Shown here: in pieces, positions 32,980 through 43,043 of the stretch
How the letters are laid out: each line of letters opens with the position of its first letter
Numbering within the stretch: the stretch's first letter is position 1
Source: Streptomyces malachitofuscus
GTDB taxonomy: Bacteria; Actinomycetota; Actinomycetes; Streptomycetales; Streptomycetaceae
Reading direction: 5' to 3'
Assembly: GCF_014650055.1 (NCBI RefSeq)
Contig: NZ_BMUF01000009.1
Location: 151,063-215,062 of the forward strand
DNA length: 64,000 bases
Position numbers and translations under genes: made by a program
Notes under the pieces: model-generated
The model's database searches: none
What the model saw: the letters and a program-made list of their open reading frames with translations, nothing else
What the model was told of the DNA's origin: nothing

Positions 32980-33570
32980 TCACTCCGCCCGGTCACGGCC
33001 CGTGGGCGGCACGCAGGCTCGCACCAGGGCCCGGGCCAGATCGGTGCTCTCGGTGAGGGTGGGGGCGGGGAGCGGCTGCGTGGCGAGAGCGCCCTCGTGC
33101 AGCACGAGGAGACGGGTGGCGAGGGAGGCGGGCTCCGGGCAGCCCGCGGCGGCCGCGAGTTCCTCGAAGAGGTGCAGCAGCCAGAGCTTCTGGTCCGCGG
33201 CGATGCGGTGCGCGGGATGGGCGGGGTCCGGGAGTTCGGCCAGCGCGTTGATGAAGGCGCAGCCCCGGGTGTTGCCCTCGGACCAGGTCCGCAGTGCCTC
33301 GAAGGGGGCGACGACGGCTTCGGCGGGACTCTCGCAGGCGTCGACGGCGGCACGCACGAGTGACCGCCAGCGCCGGTCGCGCTCCGCGAGGTAGGCCGCG
33401 ACGAGCTGGTCCTTCGAGCCGAACCGGTTGTACAGGGTCCGCTTGGTCACCCCCGACCGCTCGGCGATCAGATCGACGCCGACGGCCGTGATGCCCCGGT
33501 TGTAGAACAGCTCCTCGGCGGCGGCCACGATACGGCGGCCGGCCGGTGTCATGGGCCGCGCTTCCCGCAT
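32980..33570 (-). CDS. TetR-family repressor
   Basis: A 196-residue regulator. The N-terminal helix-turn-helix reads AAEELFYNRGITAVGVDLIA followed by SGVTKRTLYNRFGSKDQL, and the rest is an all-helical ligand domain containing GCAFINALAEL. ATG 33570. It is divergent from a quinone-oxidoreductase-like gene with operator repeats in the 74-bp gap, so it most likely represses both. The inducing ligand is unknown, probably an electrophile or a substrate of the oxidoreductase. Confidence 0.9.
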   Translation of the reverse strand: MREARPMTPAGRRIVAAAEELFYNRGITAVGVDLIAERSGVTKRTLYNRFGSKDQLVAAYLAERDRRWRSLVRAAVDACESPAEAVVAPFEALRTWSEGNTRGCAFINALAELPDPAHPAHRIAADQKLWLLHLFEELAAAAGCPEPASLATRLLVLHEGALATQPLPAPTLTESTDLARALVRACVPPTGRDRAE

Positions 33571-33582
33571 TCGACGCCCTTC

Positions 33583-33621
33583 ACTGATCGGTGTAGCGTG
33601 GAGACGAGTTCACAGATCAGT
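33583..33621. promoter_or_regulatory. Paired operator for the TetR / oxidoreductase divergon
   Basis: ACTGATCGGT at 33583-33592 and its near reverse complement ACAGATCAGT at 33612-33621 form a 10-bp inverted repeat with one mismatch. They lie between the two divergent starts and cover the likely promoters. Confidence 0.75.
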
Positions 33622-33644
33622 ATACCTTCGAGGAGGTGCGGACG

Positions 33645-34694
33645 ATGGGCGTGGCCACGACCATGCGCGCGGTGCGGATCACAGCGCACGGAGGTCCGGA
33701 GGTGATCGAACTCGCGACGGTGCCCGTGCCCGCCCCGGGCGCCGGAGAGGTACTGGTCGAGGTCGCCGCGGTGGCGCTGAACAACACGGACGTGTGGACC
33801 CGGCAGGGTGCCTACGGCCTCCCCGGCGACCCGGAGGCGCTGTCGGGCTGGCGCGGCCCGATCGGCTTCCCGCGCATCCAGGGCGCCGACGTCTCCGGCC
33901 GGATCGCGGCCGTCGGTGCCGGAGTGGACGAGGGTCTGGTCGGGCGCCGGGTGGTCGTCGACCCGGCGGTCTACGACGGCGAGGGTCCGGACGCCAACCC
34001 GGTGGGCCTGATGGGGAGCGAACGCGACGGCGGGTACGCCGAGTACGTGACCGCGCCGGAGGAGCGCATCCACGACGTGACCGAGTCCCCGCTCACGGAC
34101 GATCAGCTCGCGGCGCTGCCCATCGCCTACGGCACGGCGCTGGGCATGATCGAGCGGGGTCGGCTGCGGGAGGGAGAGACCGCCCTGGTCTCCGGGGCGT
34201 CCGGCGGTGTCGGCCTCGCGCTGGTGCAGATCGCCCGGGCGCGCGGTGCCAAGGTCGTCGCCATCAGCAGCGGCCCCAAGATCGACGCGGTGCGCGAGGC
34301 CGGAGCGCACGAAGTCGTCGACCGCGGACGGGACATCGCCGGGCAGGTCCGCGCCGCCGCTCCGGAGGGCATCGACGTCGCGCTGGACGTCGTGGCCGGC
34401 GAACTGGTGGGAGAAGGGCTGCCGTTGCTGCGCGAGGGCGGCCGGTGGGTGATCGCCGGCGCACTCGGCGGGTACGGCGTGGCCTTCGATGTGCGCCGCC
34501 TCTACCTGCACAACGCGCAGGTGATCGGCTCCGCGATGCACACGCCCACGCACTTCGCGCTCCTCATGGACCTGGCCCGGCAGGGCGGGATCCGGCCGGT
34601 CGTCGCCGCGACGTTCCCACTGGAGCAGGCAGCCCGGGCACAGGAGGAACTGACCCGCAGGGATCACGTGGGAAAGATCGTCATGTGCCCGTGA
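33645..34694 (+). CDS. Quinone oxidoreductase / zinc-free medium-chain dehydrogenase
   Basis: A 349-residue medium-chain dehydrogenase/reductase. The GroES-like half carries ALNNTDVWTRQG and IQGADVSG; the nucleotide-binding half carries VSGASGGVGLALVQIARARG, an AxGGVG-type NADPH loop. No structural-zinc cysteine cluster or GHE motif is visible, placing it with zeta-crystallin-like quinone reductases. ATG 33645 has AGGAGG 8 nt upstream. The gene is divergent from its probable repressor at 32980. Confidence 0.88.
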   Translation: MGVATTMRAVRITAHGGPEVIELATVPVPAPGAGEVLVEVAAVALNNTDVWTRQGAYGLPGDPEALSGWRGPIGFPRIQGADVSGRIAAVGAGVDEGLVGRRVVVDPAVYDGEGPDANPVGLMGSERDGGYAEYVTAPEERIHDVTESPLTDDQLAALPIAYGTALGMIERGRLREGETALVSGASGGVGLALVQIARARGAKVVAISSGPKIDAVREAGAHEVVDRGRDIAGQVRAAAPEGIDVALDVVAGELVGEGLPLLREGGRWVIAGALGGYGVAFDVRRLYLHNAQVIGSAMHTPTHFALLMDLARQGGIRPVVAATFPLEQAARAQEELTRRDHVGKIVMCP

Positions 34695-34772
34695 CGGCAG
34701 GCGCCCGCGGGGCCGGTGACCGGCGGAACGCGGCCCGGGGACGGCTCGCGACGGAGACCCGAGACCCTCGTC

Positions 34773-34913
34773 TCAGGGCCACAGATCGAGCACGGCGTCC
34801 AGGGTGAGCTTCCACATCGGTTCGGCGCCGGTCCCGAAGGCGGCGGCGAGCGCGTACCCGACGGACGCGTCGTAGGGCTCCCGGGCGCGCCCGGGCTCCC
34901 ACTCCACGCTCAC
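34773..34913 (-). pseudogene. C-terminal gene fragment, unknown protein
   Basis: A minus-strand segment ending in TGA at 34773 encodes a protein-like tail with natural residue mix (EPYDASVGYALAAAFG, then MWKLTLDAVLDLWP). The frame has a possible GTG at 34913 but the upstream sequence belongs to the opposite-strand gene beginning nearby. It looks like the surviving end of a gene cut off by a rearrangement. I do not recognise the family; it could also be an intact tiny ORF of 46 codons. Confidence 0.4.
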
Positions 34914-34963
34914 GTTTCCGTCGCCGGTCGACGATACCGACCGCCGCTCTCGCCGTACTCGCC

Positions 34964-35551
34964 GTGGCCGGCGCGGCCGTCGCCGTCGCGTCGATCTGGC
35001 GGGAGGGCGCCGACCGGGCGGAGGGCACCGGCGCCCCGTCGGCCACACAGCCGCACGCGCCGAAGCGGCCGGCGCAGGACGAGACCGACGGCGGGCGCGC
35101 CGTGCCGCACGCCCCACCGGGCTACCGGCTGGTCTTCGCCAACCAGCCCTTCACGTTCGCCCCGCCCCCGGGGAGCGACCGAGCCACCCACCTGGACCTC
35201 GACGTGCCCCGGCCCACGCACATGGAACGCGGAGTGCTCCCTGGACCGGCGGGACTCGTCTACAACTCCGACGGCTGGCTGGGCAGCATCCTCGTGGTCG
35301 TCGGGGAGCGGACGACCGTCTGCACGGAGGAACAGCAGACAGCCGTCCTGTCCCACCCGCTGCCCGCCGCCGAACTGCGCCTGGGCCGACAGGTGAAGGT
35401 GGGCACCATCCTGTGCGCCATCACCAGCAACGACAGCGTCGCGGAGGCGCGGATCACCGAGATCGTGCCGGGAGAGGGCCTCGAGGGACTCCCGACATTC
35501 AAGGGACACGTCACCGTGTGGAAGGGTCCCGCGAGCAGTCGGCAGGGCTGA
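34964..35551 (+). CDS. Secreted or membrane-anchored protein of unknown function
   Basis: About 195 residues. An alanine/valine-rich hydrophobic stretch (TAALAVLAVAGAAVAVAS if read from upstream) precedes a Pro/Ala-rich linker and a folded-looking domain with YRLVFANQPFTF, GWLGSILVVVGERTTVC and QVKVGTILCAIT. GTG 34964 is the first start codon in frame, but it falls inside the hydrophobic stretch, and no start or ribosome site is visible upstream. Its 5' end therefore may have been lost, next to another gene fragment on the other strand. It has two cysteines in the mature part. Function unknown. Confidence 0.5.
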   Translation: MAGAAVAVASIWREGADRAEGTGAPSATQPHAPKRPAQDETDGGRAVPHAPPGYRLVFANQPFTFAPPPGSDRATHLDLDVPRPTHMERGVLPGPAGLVYNSDGWLGSILVVVGERTTVCTEEQQTAVLSHPLPAAELRLGRQVKVGTILCAITSNDSVAEARITEIVPGEGLEGLPTFKGHVTVWKGPASSRQG

Positions 35552-35879
35552 ACGCCGCCGGGAACGTCACCGGAGCACGGGGCTCCTCTCAGCCCGGCGG
35601 GGCCACCGGCCGGTACATCTGGCTCGAACCCTCAACACATTTTCCACACAACCCCTCTTCAACATCGACCTCCATGGTCTAGATTGACCGTGCTTCAGCT
35701 GTTCGAGCACGAGGCGACCGTTACCGATCCATAGGTCCGGCGCCACCGAAAGCCAGCAGTCGCGTCCCCGGCACCGCACATGGGGATGATCGAGTTCACG
35801 CACCTCGCACGTCCGGCGGGGCGGCACCTGCGCCGCCGCCGGGTCAGTTGTACGAGCACCTCTGAAACACCGGGATGTC
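35552..35879. promoter_or_regulatory. Control region of the polysaccharide operon with a dre-like half match
   Basis: This 328-bp gap has no gene. TGGTCTAGATTG at 35675-35686 keeps the first nine bases of the DasR core but not the last three. A hairpin GTGCT/AGCAC follows at 35690-35710. The stretch around 35640-35690 is unusually A/T-rich for this genome, which suits a promoter. The G-rich run just before 35940 is inside or near the first gene's start. Confidence 0.5.
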
Positions 35880-37403
35880 ATGTTCGGGGGGCGGGGGCCT
35901 CCCGAGGGGGACCTGGGGGGTTCTGTGCGGCAAGGGGGATTAGTCAGCCCGTTTCCGTCGGCGCGCGGGCGTCTGGCGAACGGGGAGATCGGCCGGCCCG
36001 CGAGCGACTGGGAGCAGCGGTACCGCCGTACCGTGATCACCAGTGACAGCGTGACCACCGCCGTCGTCGTCTCGGCGATCGGCAACTTCTTCGGGGCCCG
36101 GGACGCGGCCAACTGGCATGAGAAATGGGGCATCTTAGCCTTCGGGACCTGGCTTCTGGTGCTGGGGGCGCTCGCGGTCAGCAGGTCGTGGGCCCCGGCC
36201 GTGCTCGGTCAGGGCGCCGAGGAGTTCCGCCGGCTCGGTCGCTCGCTGTTCGCGGCGACCGTCGTCCTGGCGCTCGGCGGGATCGCCCTCACCTCGCGCA
36301 ACATCAAGCTCTGGATCTTCGTCGCGGTCCCCGCGATCGCGATCGTCACGATGACCGCGCGGTACCTGCTCCGTCTGTGGCTGCACAGGCAGCGCAAGGA
36401 CGGGCGGTGTTTAAGACCGGTGCTCGCCGCCGGGAGCCCGGACACCGTGCGCGACCTGATCACCCGGACCCGCAAGTTCCCGCACCTCGGCTGGCGGGTG
36501 GACGCCGTGTGCACCCCGGACGGTCACCGGCTCGGCGGTGACCGGCTGGACGGGGTACCGGTCGTCGGCCGGCTGGCGGACGTGGCGGACCACGTCCACC
36601 GCGACGGCTACCGTGTCGTCGCGGTCACACCGGATCCGCACTGGTCACCGCACCGGCTGCGGCGGCTGGCCTGGAGCCTCGAAGGCAGCGACGCCGAAAT
36701 GATCGTGGCGCCCGTGCTGATGGAGGTGGCCGGTCCGCGGCTGCACGTCGACGCGGTGCTCGGGATCCCGCTGCTGCGGGTCAGCATGCCGGCCTTCACC
36801 GGGGGTCGCCGGGTGGTCAAAGGGGTGGTCGACCGGCTGGGCGCGGCGGTCCTGCTGCTGCTGTTCGCGCCGCTGATGGTGTGCGTCGGGCTGCTCGTGC
36901 TGACGACCGGCCGGGGCGGGGTCTTCTACCGTCAGCGGCGGGTCGGCAAGGACGGCCGCGAGTTCACCATCCTCAAGTTCCGCACCATGGTCGCCGGGGC
37001 CGACCGGGCCCGTGCCGCGCTGGCCGACCGGAACGAGGGCGCCGGACCGCTGTTCAAGCTCCGGCGGGATCCGCGGGTGACCCGGGTGGGAGCGGTGCTG
37101 CGCCGCTACTCGGTCGACGAACTCCCGCAGCTTTTCAACGTGCTCACCGGATCGATGTCGCTCGTCGGTCCGCGGCCCCCGCTGCCGGAGGAGTCCGCCG
37201 CCTACGGCCCGGACATCCGGCGGCGGCTGCTGGTCAAGCCCGGGCTCACCGGCCTGTGGCAGATCAGCGGGCGCAGCGACCTGTCGTGGGAGGAGGCGGT
37301 CCGGCTGGACCTGCGGTACGTGGAGGACTGGTCGCTCGCCCTGGACACAGTGATCTTGTGGAAGACGCTGCGTGCGGTGCTCCACGGGCAGGGCGCCTAC
37401 TGA
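35880..37403 (+). CDS. Polyprenyl-phosphate sugar phosphotransferase initiating exopolysaccharide synthesis
   Basis: A 507-residue membrane enzyme of the WbaP/CpsE type. Four N-terminal helices (about residues 50-165) are followed by a CoA-binding-like central domain and, after another helix near residue 325, the catalytic sugar transferase domain (RVGKDGREFTILKFRTM, YSVDELPQLFNVL, SLVGPRPPLPEE, KPGLTGLWQISGRS). It moves a sugar-1-phosphate from a nucleotide sugar to undecaprenyl phosphate at the inner leaflet. ATG 35880 is the earliest start; GTG near 35923 would also work and removes a Gly-rich N-terminus. It opens the long surface-polymer operon. Confidence 0.92.
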   Translation: MFGGRGPPEGDLGGSVRQGGLVSPFPSARGRLANGEIGRPASDWEQRYRRTVITSDSVTTAVVVSAIGNFFGARDAANWHEKWGILAFGTWLLVLGALAVSRSWAPAVLGQGAEEFRRLGRSLFAATVVLALGGIALTSRNIKLWIFVAVPAIAIVTMTARYLLRLWLHRQRKDGRCLRPVLAAGSPDTVRDLITRTRKFPHLGWRVDAVCTPDGHRLGGDRLDGVPVVGRLADVADHVHRDGYRVVAVTPDPHWSPHRLRRLAWSLEGSDAEMIVAPVLMEVAGPRLHVDAVLGIPLLRVSMPAFTGGRRVVKGVVDRLGAAVLLLLFAPLMVCVGLLVLTTGRGGVFYRQRRVGKDGREFTILKFRTMVAGADRARAALADRNEGAGPLFKLRRDPRVTRVGAVLRRYSVDELPQLFNVLTGSMSLVGPRPPLPEESAAYGPDIRRRLLVKPGLTGLWQISGRSDLSWEEAVRLDLRYVEDWSLALDTVILWKTLRAVLHGQGAY

Positions 37404-37473
37404 TGCGCGGCGGTCGTCGGACGGCCGCGCGGACCGCAGGCCGCCGGGGCCTGCCTGGGGGGAGGAACGGATC

Positions 37474-38779
<1,306 letters not shown>

Positions 38780-38790
<11 letters not shown>

Positions 38791-40075
38791 CACTTCGTTC
38801 GAAGACCCGTCGGCCGCTGACGGCGCCGGCCGCGACCGCCCGGGCCGGCGCGCGCTGATCCTCGTGGAGAACCTGTCGGTGCCGTTCGACCGGCGGGTGT
38901 GGCAGGAGTGCACGACGCTGCGCGACGCGGGCTGGGAGGTGCACGTCATCTGCCCGCGGGGAAACAAGCGGGACACCGAGCCGGAGGCGGTGATCGACGG
39001 CGTGCGGATCCACCGCTACCCGCTGCGCGCGGCCACCGGAGGGCCGGCCGGCTATCTGCGGGAGTACGGAGCGGCGCTGTGGCACACGGCCCGGCTGGCC
39101 CGGAAGGTCGGCCCGGTGGACGTGGTCCACGCCTGCAACCCGCCCGACCTGCTGTTCCTTCCGGCCCTGTGGCTCAAGCGGCGCGGCGCGCGGTTCGTCT
39201 TCGACCAGCACGACCTGGTGCCCGAGCTGTACCTCTCCCGGTTCGGCCGCGGCAAGGACGTGCTGTACCGCGCCGTGTGCGCGCTGGAACGGATGACCTA
39301 CCGGGCCGCGGACGTCGTGCTCGCCACCAACGAGAGCTACCGGGACGTCGCCGTGCGCCGCGGCGGCCGGCGTCCGGCGGACGTCTTCGTGGTGCGCAGC
39401 GCCCCCCGCACCGACCGGTTCCGTCCGGTGCCGCCCGAACCGGAGCTGAAGCACGGCAAGCCCCATCTGCTGTGCTATCTCGGCGTCATGGGCCCGCAGG
39501 ACGGCGTCGACTACGCCCTGCGGGCGCTGGCGAAGCTGCGCGACGAACTGGGGCGGACCGACTGGCACGCGGTGTTCGTCGGATCCGGTGACGCCTTCGA
39601 CGCGATGGTCGAACTGTCCCGACGGCTCGGGCTGGAGGACCGGGTCCGGTTCACCGGGCGCATTCCGGACGCCGACCTGGTGCGCCATCTGTCCACCGCG
39701 GACGTGTGCCTCTCCCCCGACCCGCGCAATCCGCTCAACGACGTGTCGACCATGAACAAGGTCCTGGAGTACATGGCGATGGGCCGGCCGATCGTCTCGT
39801 TCGACCTGAAGGAGGCGCGCGTCTCCGCCGGGGAGGCCGCCCTCTACGCGCCGGCCAACGACGAGGCCGAGTTCGCCAAGCGCATCGCGCTGCTGCTGGA
39901 CGACCCGGAGCAGCGGGCCCGGATGGGCAGGATCGGCCGGCAACGGATCAACGGGGAGCTCTCCTGGCGGCACTCGCAGACGGCGCTGCTCGCCGCCTAC
40001 GCCGCTGCCTGCCGTGACCGGGCCCCGGTGGCGGCGGGCCCCCGGAGCAGAGCAGGGAAGAGGCCGCGCCGTTGA
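38780..40075 (+). CDS. Family 4 glycosyltransferase
   Basis: A 431-residue GT-B enzyme of the GT4 group. The N-terminal half includes ENLSVPFDRRVWQE and FDQHDLVPELY; the donor half ends with the characteristic DVSTMNKVLEYMAMGRP. TTG 38780 overlaps the dehydrogenase by 11 bases; I find no better in-frame start. It should add a sugar to the lipid-linked acceptor in the cytoplasm. Cytosolic, no membrane helix. Confidence 0.88.
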
Positions 40076-41436
40076 GCGACGACACGATACGCCTGGCCAC
40101 GATCGGGCGGGTGATCCATCGGCGGTGGCGGCTGCTCGCCGTCCTCACCGTGCTCGGCGCGCTCGTCGGTCTCGGCACCTCGCTGCTGTTCCCGCCGCGC
40201 TACACGGCATCGGCGTCGGTCCTGCTGTCGGGACAGTGGGAGGAACGCGAACTGCTGACCCAGGCGGAGATGGTGACCGGTTCGGCGGTGCTCGACCGCG
40301 CGGCCGCGCAGCTCGGCGGCGGCAGCGGCACCGAGCTGCGGGACCGGGTGGACGTCGGGGCCGGCGACGGGAACATCATCAAGATCTCGGGCACGGCCGA
40401 CACCCCGGAGGGTGCGCAGCGGCTCGCCGACCGGGTGGCCGAGGAGTACGTCGCGTTCGCCGCGCGGCTCGCGGGCGACACCGCCGATCCCGACGCGGCG
40501 GCGCGGCCCGAGGAACTGCGCAGGACGGTCCTGCAGACCAGCCGCCGCATCACCGACCTGGCCGAGGCGACCGATCCGGGCCGGAGCGTGGAGAGCGTCC
40601 AGGGACGTACCGAGCTCGAGAAGCTGCGCACCACGCTGCAGGACGCCATGGAGAAACTGGAGGAGGCCGACCCCGCGCTCAACCGGGCCAACATGGTCGT
40701 GATGGGGCCGGCGGCCCGGCCCGACGGCGAGGCACCGCCCACGAGGCTGCACCTCGTCCTCGCCGGGGCACTGCTGTTCTTCCTGCTCACGGTCATCGGC
40801 CATCTCGCCGCCGCACGGATGAGCCGCCGGCTGCGCACCGAACCGGAGATCGCCGCGGCGCTGGGCTCCTCGCTGCTCGGCACGGTGGACGTGCCCGCCG
40901 AACGGTTCGTCCGGGCACCGCAGGACCGAGGCCGGCGGGCCCGGATCCGCCGGCTGCTGGGCGTCGACGTCCCGTGGGACGTCCCGGCACCGCGGACCTC
41001 GGGCGACGAGGCCTCCAGGCAGCTGCGCCACCGGCGGGTGTGCGCCCGTCTCCGGGACCGGCTGCCGTCCTCCGGGCATCAGGTGCTGGTGGTCGTGCCG
41101 GACGGCGACGAGGTCGCCCGCCGGGCCGCCGCGCGGCTCGTCGACGAGGCCGCCGGCGATCCTCCGCTGCGGGTGGTCGAGGTTTCCGTGGACCGGCCCA
41201 CGCTGCCGGACCGCGACGACGAGTCCGGCGCCCTGGTCGTGCTCGGCACGGGCGGCTGGACGGCCGGGGAGCTCGCCGGTGTCGCCGGGGCCTGTGCGGA
41301 CGCGGGACACGAGATCGTCGGCGTCGTCGTGGCCGGCACGGTCCGGGCCCGTCCGGCGCGGACCGCCGGCCCGCCCGCGCGGCCCGCCGCGCCGGCGCTC
41401 GCGGGTGGCGGCGACGCGAGGGGAGGTCCGGCGTGA
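40072..41436 (+). CDS. Wzz/chain-length-determinant-like membrane protein
   Basis: A 454-residue protein with two membrane helices (about residues 20-40 and 226-246) enclosing an extracytoplasmic region with coiled-coil character, as in Wzz/CapA. The cytoplasmic C-terminus has a Rossmann-like pattern (VLVVVPDGDEVARRAA, GALVVLGTGGW) but no Walker A, so it is not an active BY-kinase. TTG 40072 overlaps the previous stop as TTGA. It likely controls polymer length together with the protein at 41433. Confidence 0.8.
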   Translation: MSDDTIRLATIGRVIHRRWRLLAVLTVLGALVGLGTSLLFPPRYTASASVLLSGQWEERELLTQAEMVTGSAVLDRAAAQLGGGSGTELRDRVDVGAGDGNIIKISGTADTPEGAQRLADRVAEEYVAFAARLAGDTADPDAAARPEELRRTVLQTSRRITDLAEATDPGRSVESVQGRTELEKLRTTLQDAMEKLEEADPALNRANMVVMGPAARPDGEAPPTRLHLVLAGALLFFLLTVIGHLAAARMSRRLRTEPEIAAALGSSLLGTVDVPAERFVRAPQDRGRRARIRRLLGVDVPWDVPAPRTSGDEASRQLRHRRVCARLRDRLPSSGHQVLVVVPDGDEVARRAAARLVDEAAGDPPLRVVEVSVDRPTLPDRDDESGALVVLGTGGWTAGELAGVAGACADAGHEIVGVVVAGTVRARPARTAGPPARPAAPALAGGGDARGGPA

Positions 41437-43040
41437 CGACGGACAGGACGCCGGAGTCGTCGGCGGCCGCGCCGCTCTTCGACCTGCAGGCGCTGGTGGT
41501 CGCGGTGCGCAGGCGCCGCCGCCTCTGGTGTGCGACGGCGCTGCTGGGACTGCTGGCCGGCGCGGCGCTGGCGGTCCTGATGCCGCCGCCGCCCACCGCG
41601 GTGACCACCGTGCTGGTCGCGCACGAGGGGGATCAGCCGAGCGACCCCGGGACGCTCATCCGCACCGATGCCGCGCTGTTGCAGACCACGCGGATCGCCG
41701 ACCGGGCCCTGCGGGACCTCGGCTCCCCGGAGAGCCCGAAGGACTTCATGCGCGACTACCGGGGCACCGGCCTGACCAACAACCTGCTGCGGATCGAGGT
41801 GACGGGCGACAGCGAGGCGGAAGCGGTGGCCCGCGCCGAGGCGCTGGCCGACGCGTTCGTCGCGGACCACGTGCGGCGGATACGGGAGGCCGCGGGCGCC
41901 GAGGCCAAGGCTCTGCTCGGCCGGCGTGACGAGCTGCGGGACGAACTCGCGCGGGTCAACGAGGAGATCGGGGACGGACCGTCGGCAGACGGCCCGGAGG
42001 CGTCGGCGAACCTCGAGTCGCTGTTCGCCCGGCGGGCCGAACTCACCTCCCGCATCACCGACTTCGCGCAGCGTGCCGAGGAGGCGAGCCTGGGCACGCC
42101 CCGGCTTGTCGCGGGCACGCAGGTCGTGGACGCCGCGCGCGCGGTGGACCACTCCCTGCCCCGGACCGCCGCGACCAACGCCGGGATCGGGTTCGCCCTC
42201 GGCCTGGCGCTCGGTCTGGCGCTGGCCGCCGTCGGCGCGGTGGTGGCGGACCGGCCCGTGCTGCGCCGGGAGATCGCGGCGAACCTCGGCGCCTCGGTCC
42301 TCGCCGAGCTGCCCCGCCGGACGGTACGGCCGTGGCGGCGCCGGAGGGTCCGGGCGGCGCGGACGAGGCTCACGGCCTCCCTGGCCCGTACCGTGCGGGG
42401 CTCCGCGGAACCGGTGTCGCTGCTGGAGCTGGGCTGTGCGCGCGCCGCGAGCACGATCGCCCTGGATCTCGCGGGCGCGCTGGCGGCGACGGAGCCGGTG
42501 GCCGTCGTCGACGGTCTGCCCGGCGCGCAGCTCGCCCGGCGCCGTACGAAGCCCGGGGACCCCGCCGTGATCGGCGGGGCGGACGCCCTCGCCGGGCCGG
42601 CCCGGGACCGCCGCACCACCCCCGACCCGGAAACGCCCGAGACACGCGTCGACACTCCCCGGCGCCGTCCGGAACCCGGGAACCCCGGTGTCGTCGAGTC
42701 GCCCTCCGGGCGCCGGATCGGCGTCGGCTCGGTGGCGCCGGGCACCGCGTGGACGGATCTGCGGTACCTCGGCACCCGGACCGTGCTGGTGGTGCGGGCC
42801 GGGCACGGCAGCGCCGCGTGGCTGCACACCGTGGCGCGGCAACTGGCCGACCAGCGCATCGCGGTGATCGGTGTGGTGCTGATCGACCCGGATCCGCGGG
42901 ACCGGACCGACGGCACGTTGTGGGAGGGCCCGCACACCGCGCCGCGCGACCGGAACGAGCGGCCGGCCCGGATCAACGGGACGGAGCGGACGCCGGTGCG
43001 GGCGGCACGGGTCACGGACGGCGAGCAGGAGGCACGGTAG
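41433..43040 (+). CDS. Second Wzz-like polysaccharide chain-length protein
   Basis: A 535-residue protein with helices at about 31-50 and 246-268 and a helical extracytoplasmic stretch around residues 150-215. The C-terminal 270 residues contain remnants of a kinase-like fold (LLELGCARAASTIALDLA, TVLVVRAGHGS) interrupted by a Pro/Arg-rich linker near residues 395-425, without a Walker A. GTG 41433 overlaps the upstream stop. Two adjacent kinase-dead Wzz proteins suggest that they work as a pair. Confidence 0.77.
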   Translation: MTTDRTPESSAAAPLFDLQALVVAVRRRRRLWCATALLGLLAGAALAVLMPPPPTAVTTVLVAHEGDQPSDPGTLIRTDAALLQTTRIADRALRDLGSPESPKDFMRDYRGTGLTNNLLRIEVTGDSEAEAVARAEALADAFVADHVRRIREAAGAEAKALLGRRDELRDELARVNEEIGDGPSADGPEASANLESLFARRAELTSRITDFAQRAEEASLGTPRLVAGTQVVDAARAVDHSLPRTAATNAGIGFALGLALGLALAAVGAVVADRPVLRREIAANLGASVLAELPRRTVRPWRRRRVRAARTRLTASLARTVRGSAEPVSLLELGCARAASTIALDLAGALAATEPVAVVDGLPGAQLARRRTKPGDPAVIGGADALAGPARDRRTTPDPETPETRVDTPRRRPEPGNPGVVESPSGRRIGVGSVAPGTAWTDLRYLGTRTVLVVRAGHGSAAWLHTVARQLADQRIAVIGVVLIDPDPRDRTDGTLWEGPHTAPRDRNERPARINGTERTPVRAARVTDGEQEAR

Positions 43041-43043
43041 GAC

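Noticed and set aside
30254..32983. A second minus-strand frame of about 900 codons across the permease gene.
   Set aside because: Low-complexity Ser/Ala/Pro translation, no ribosome site, fully covered by a well-supported gene on the other strand.
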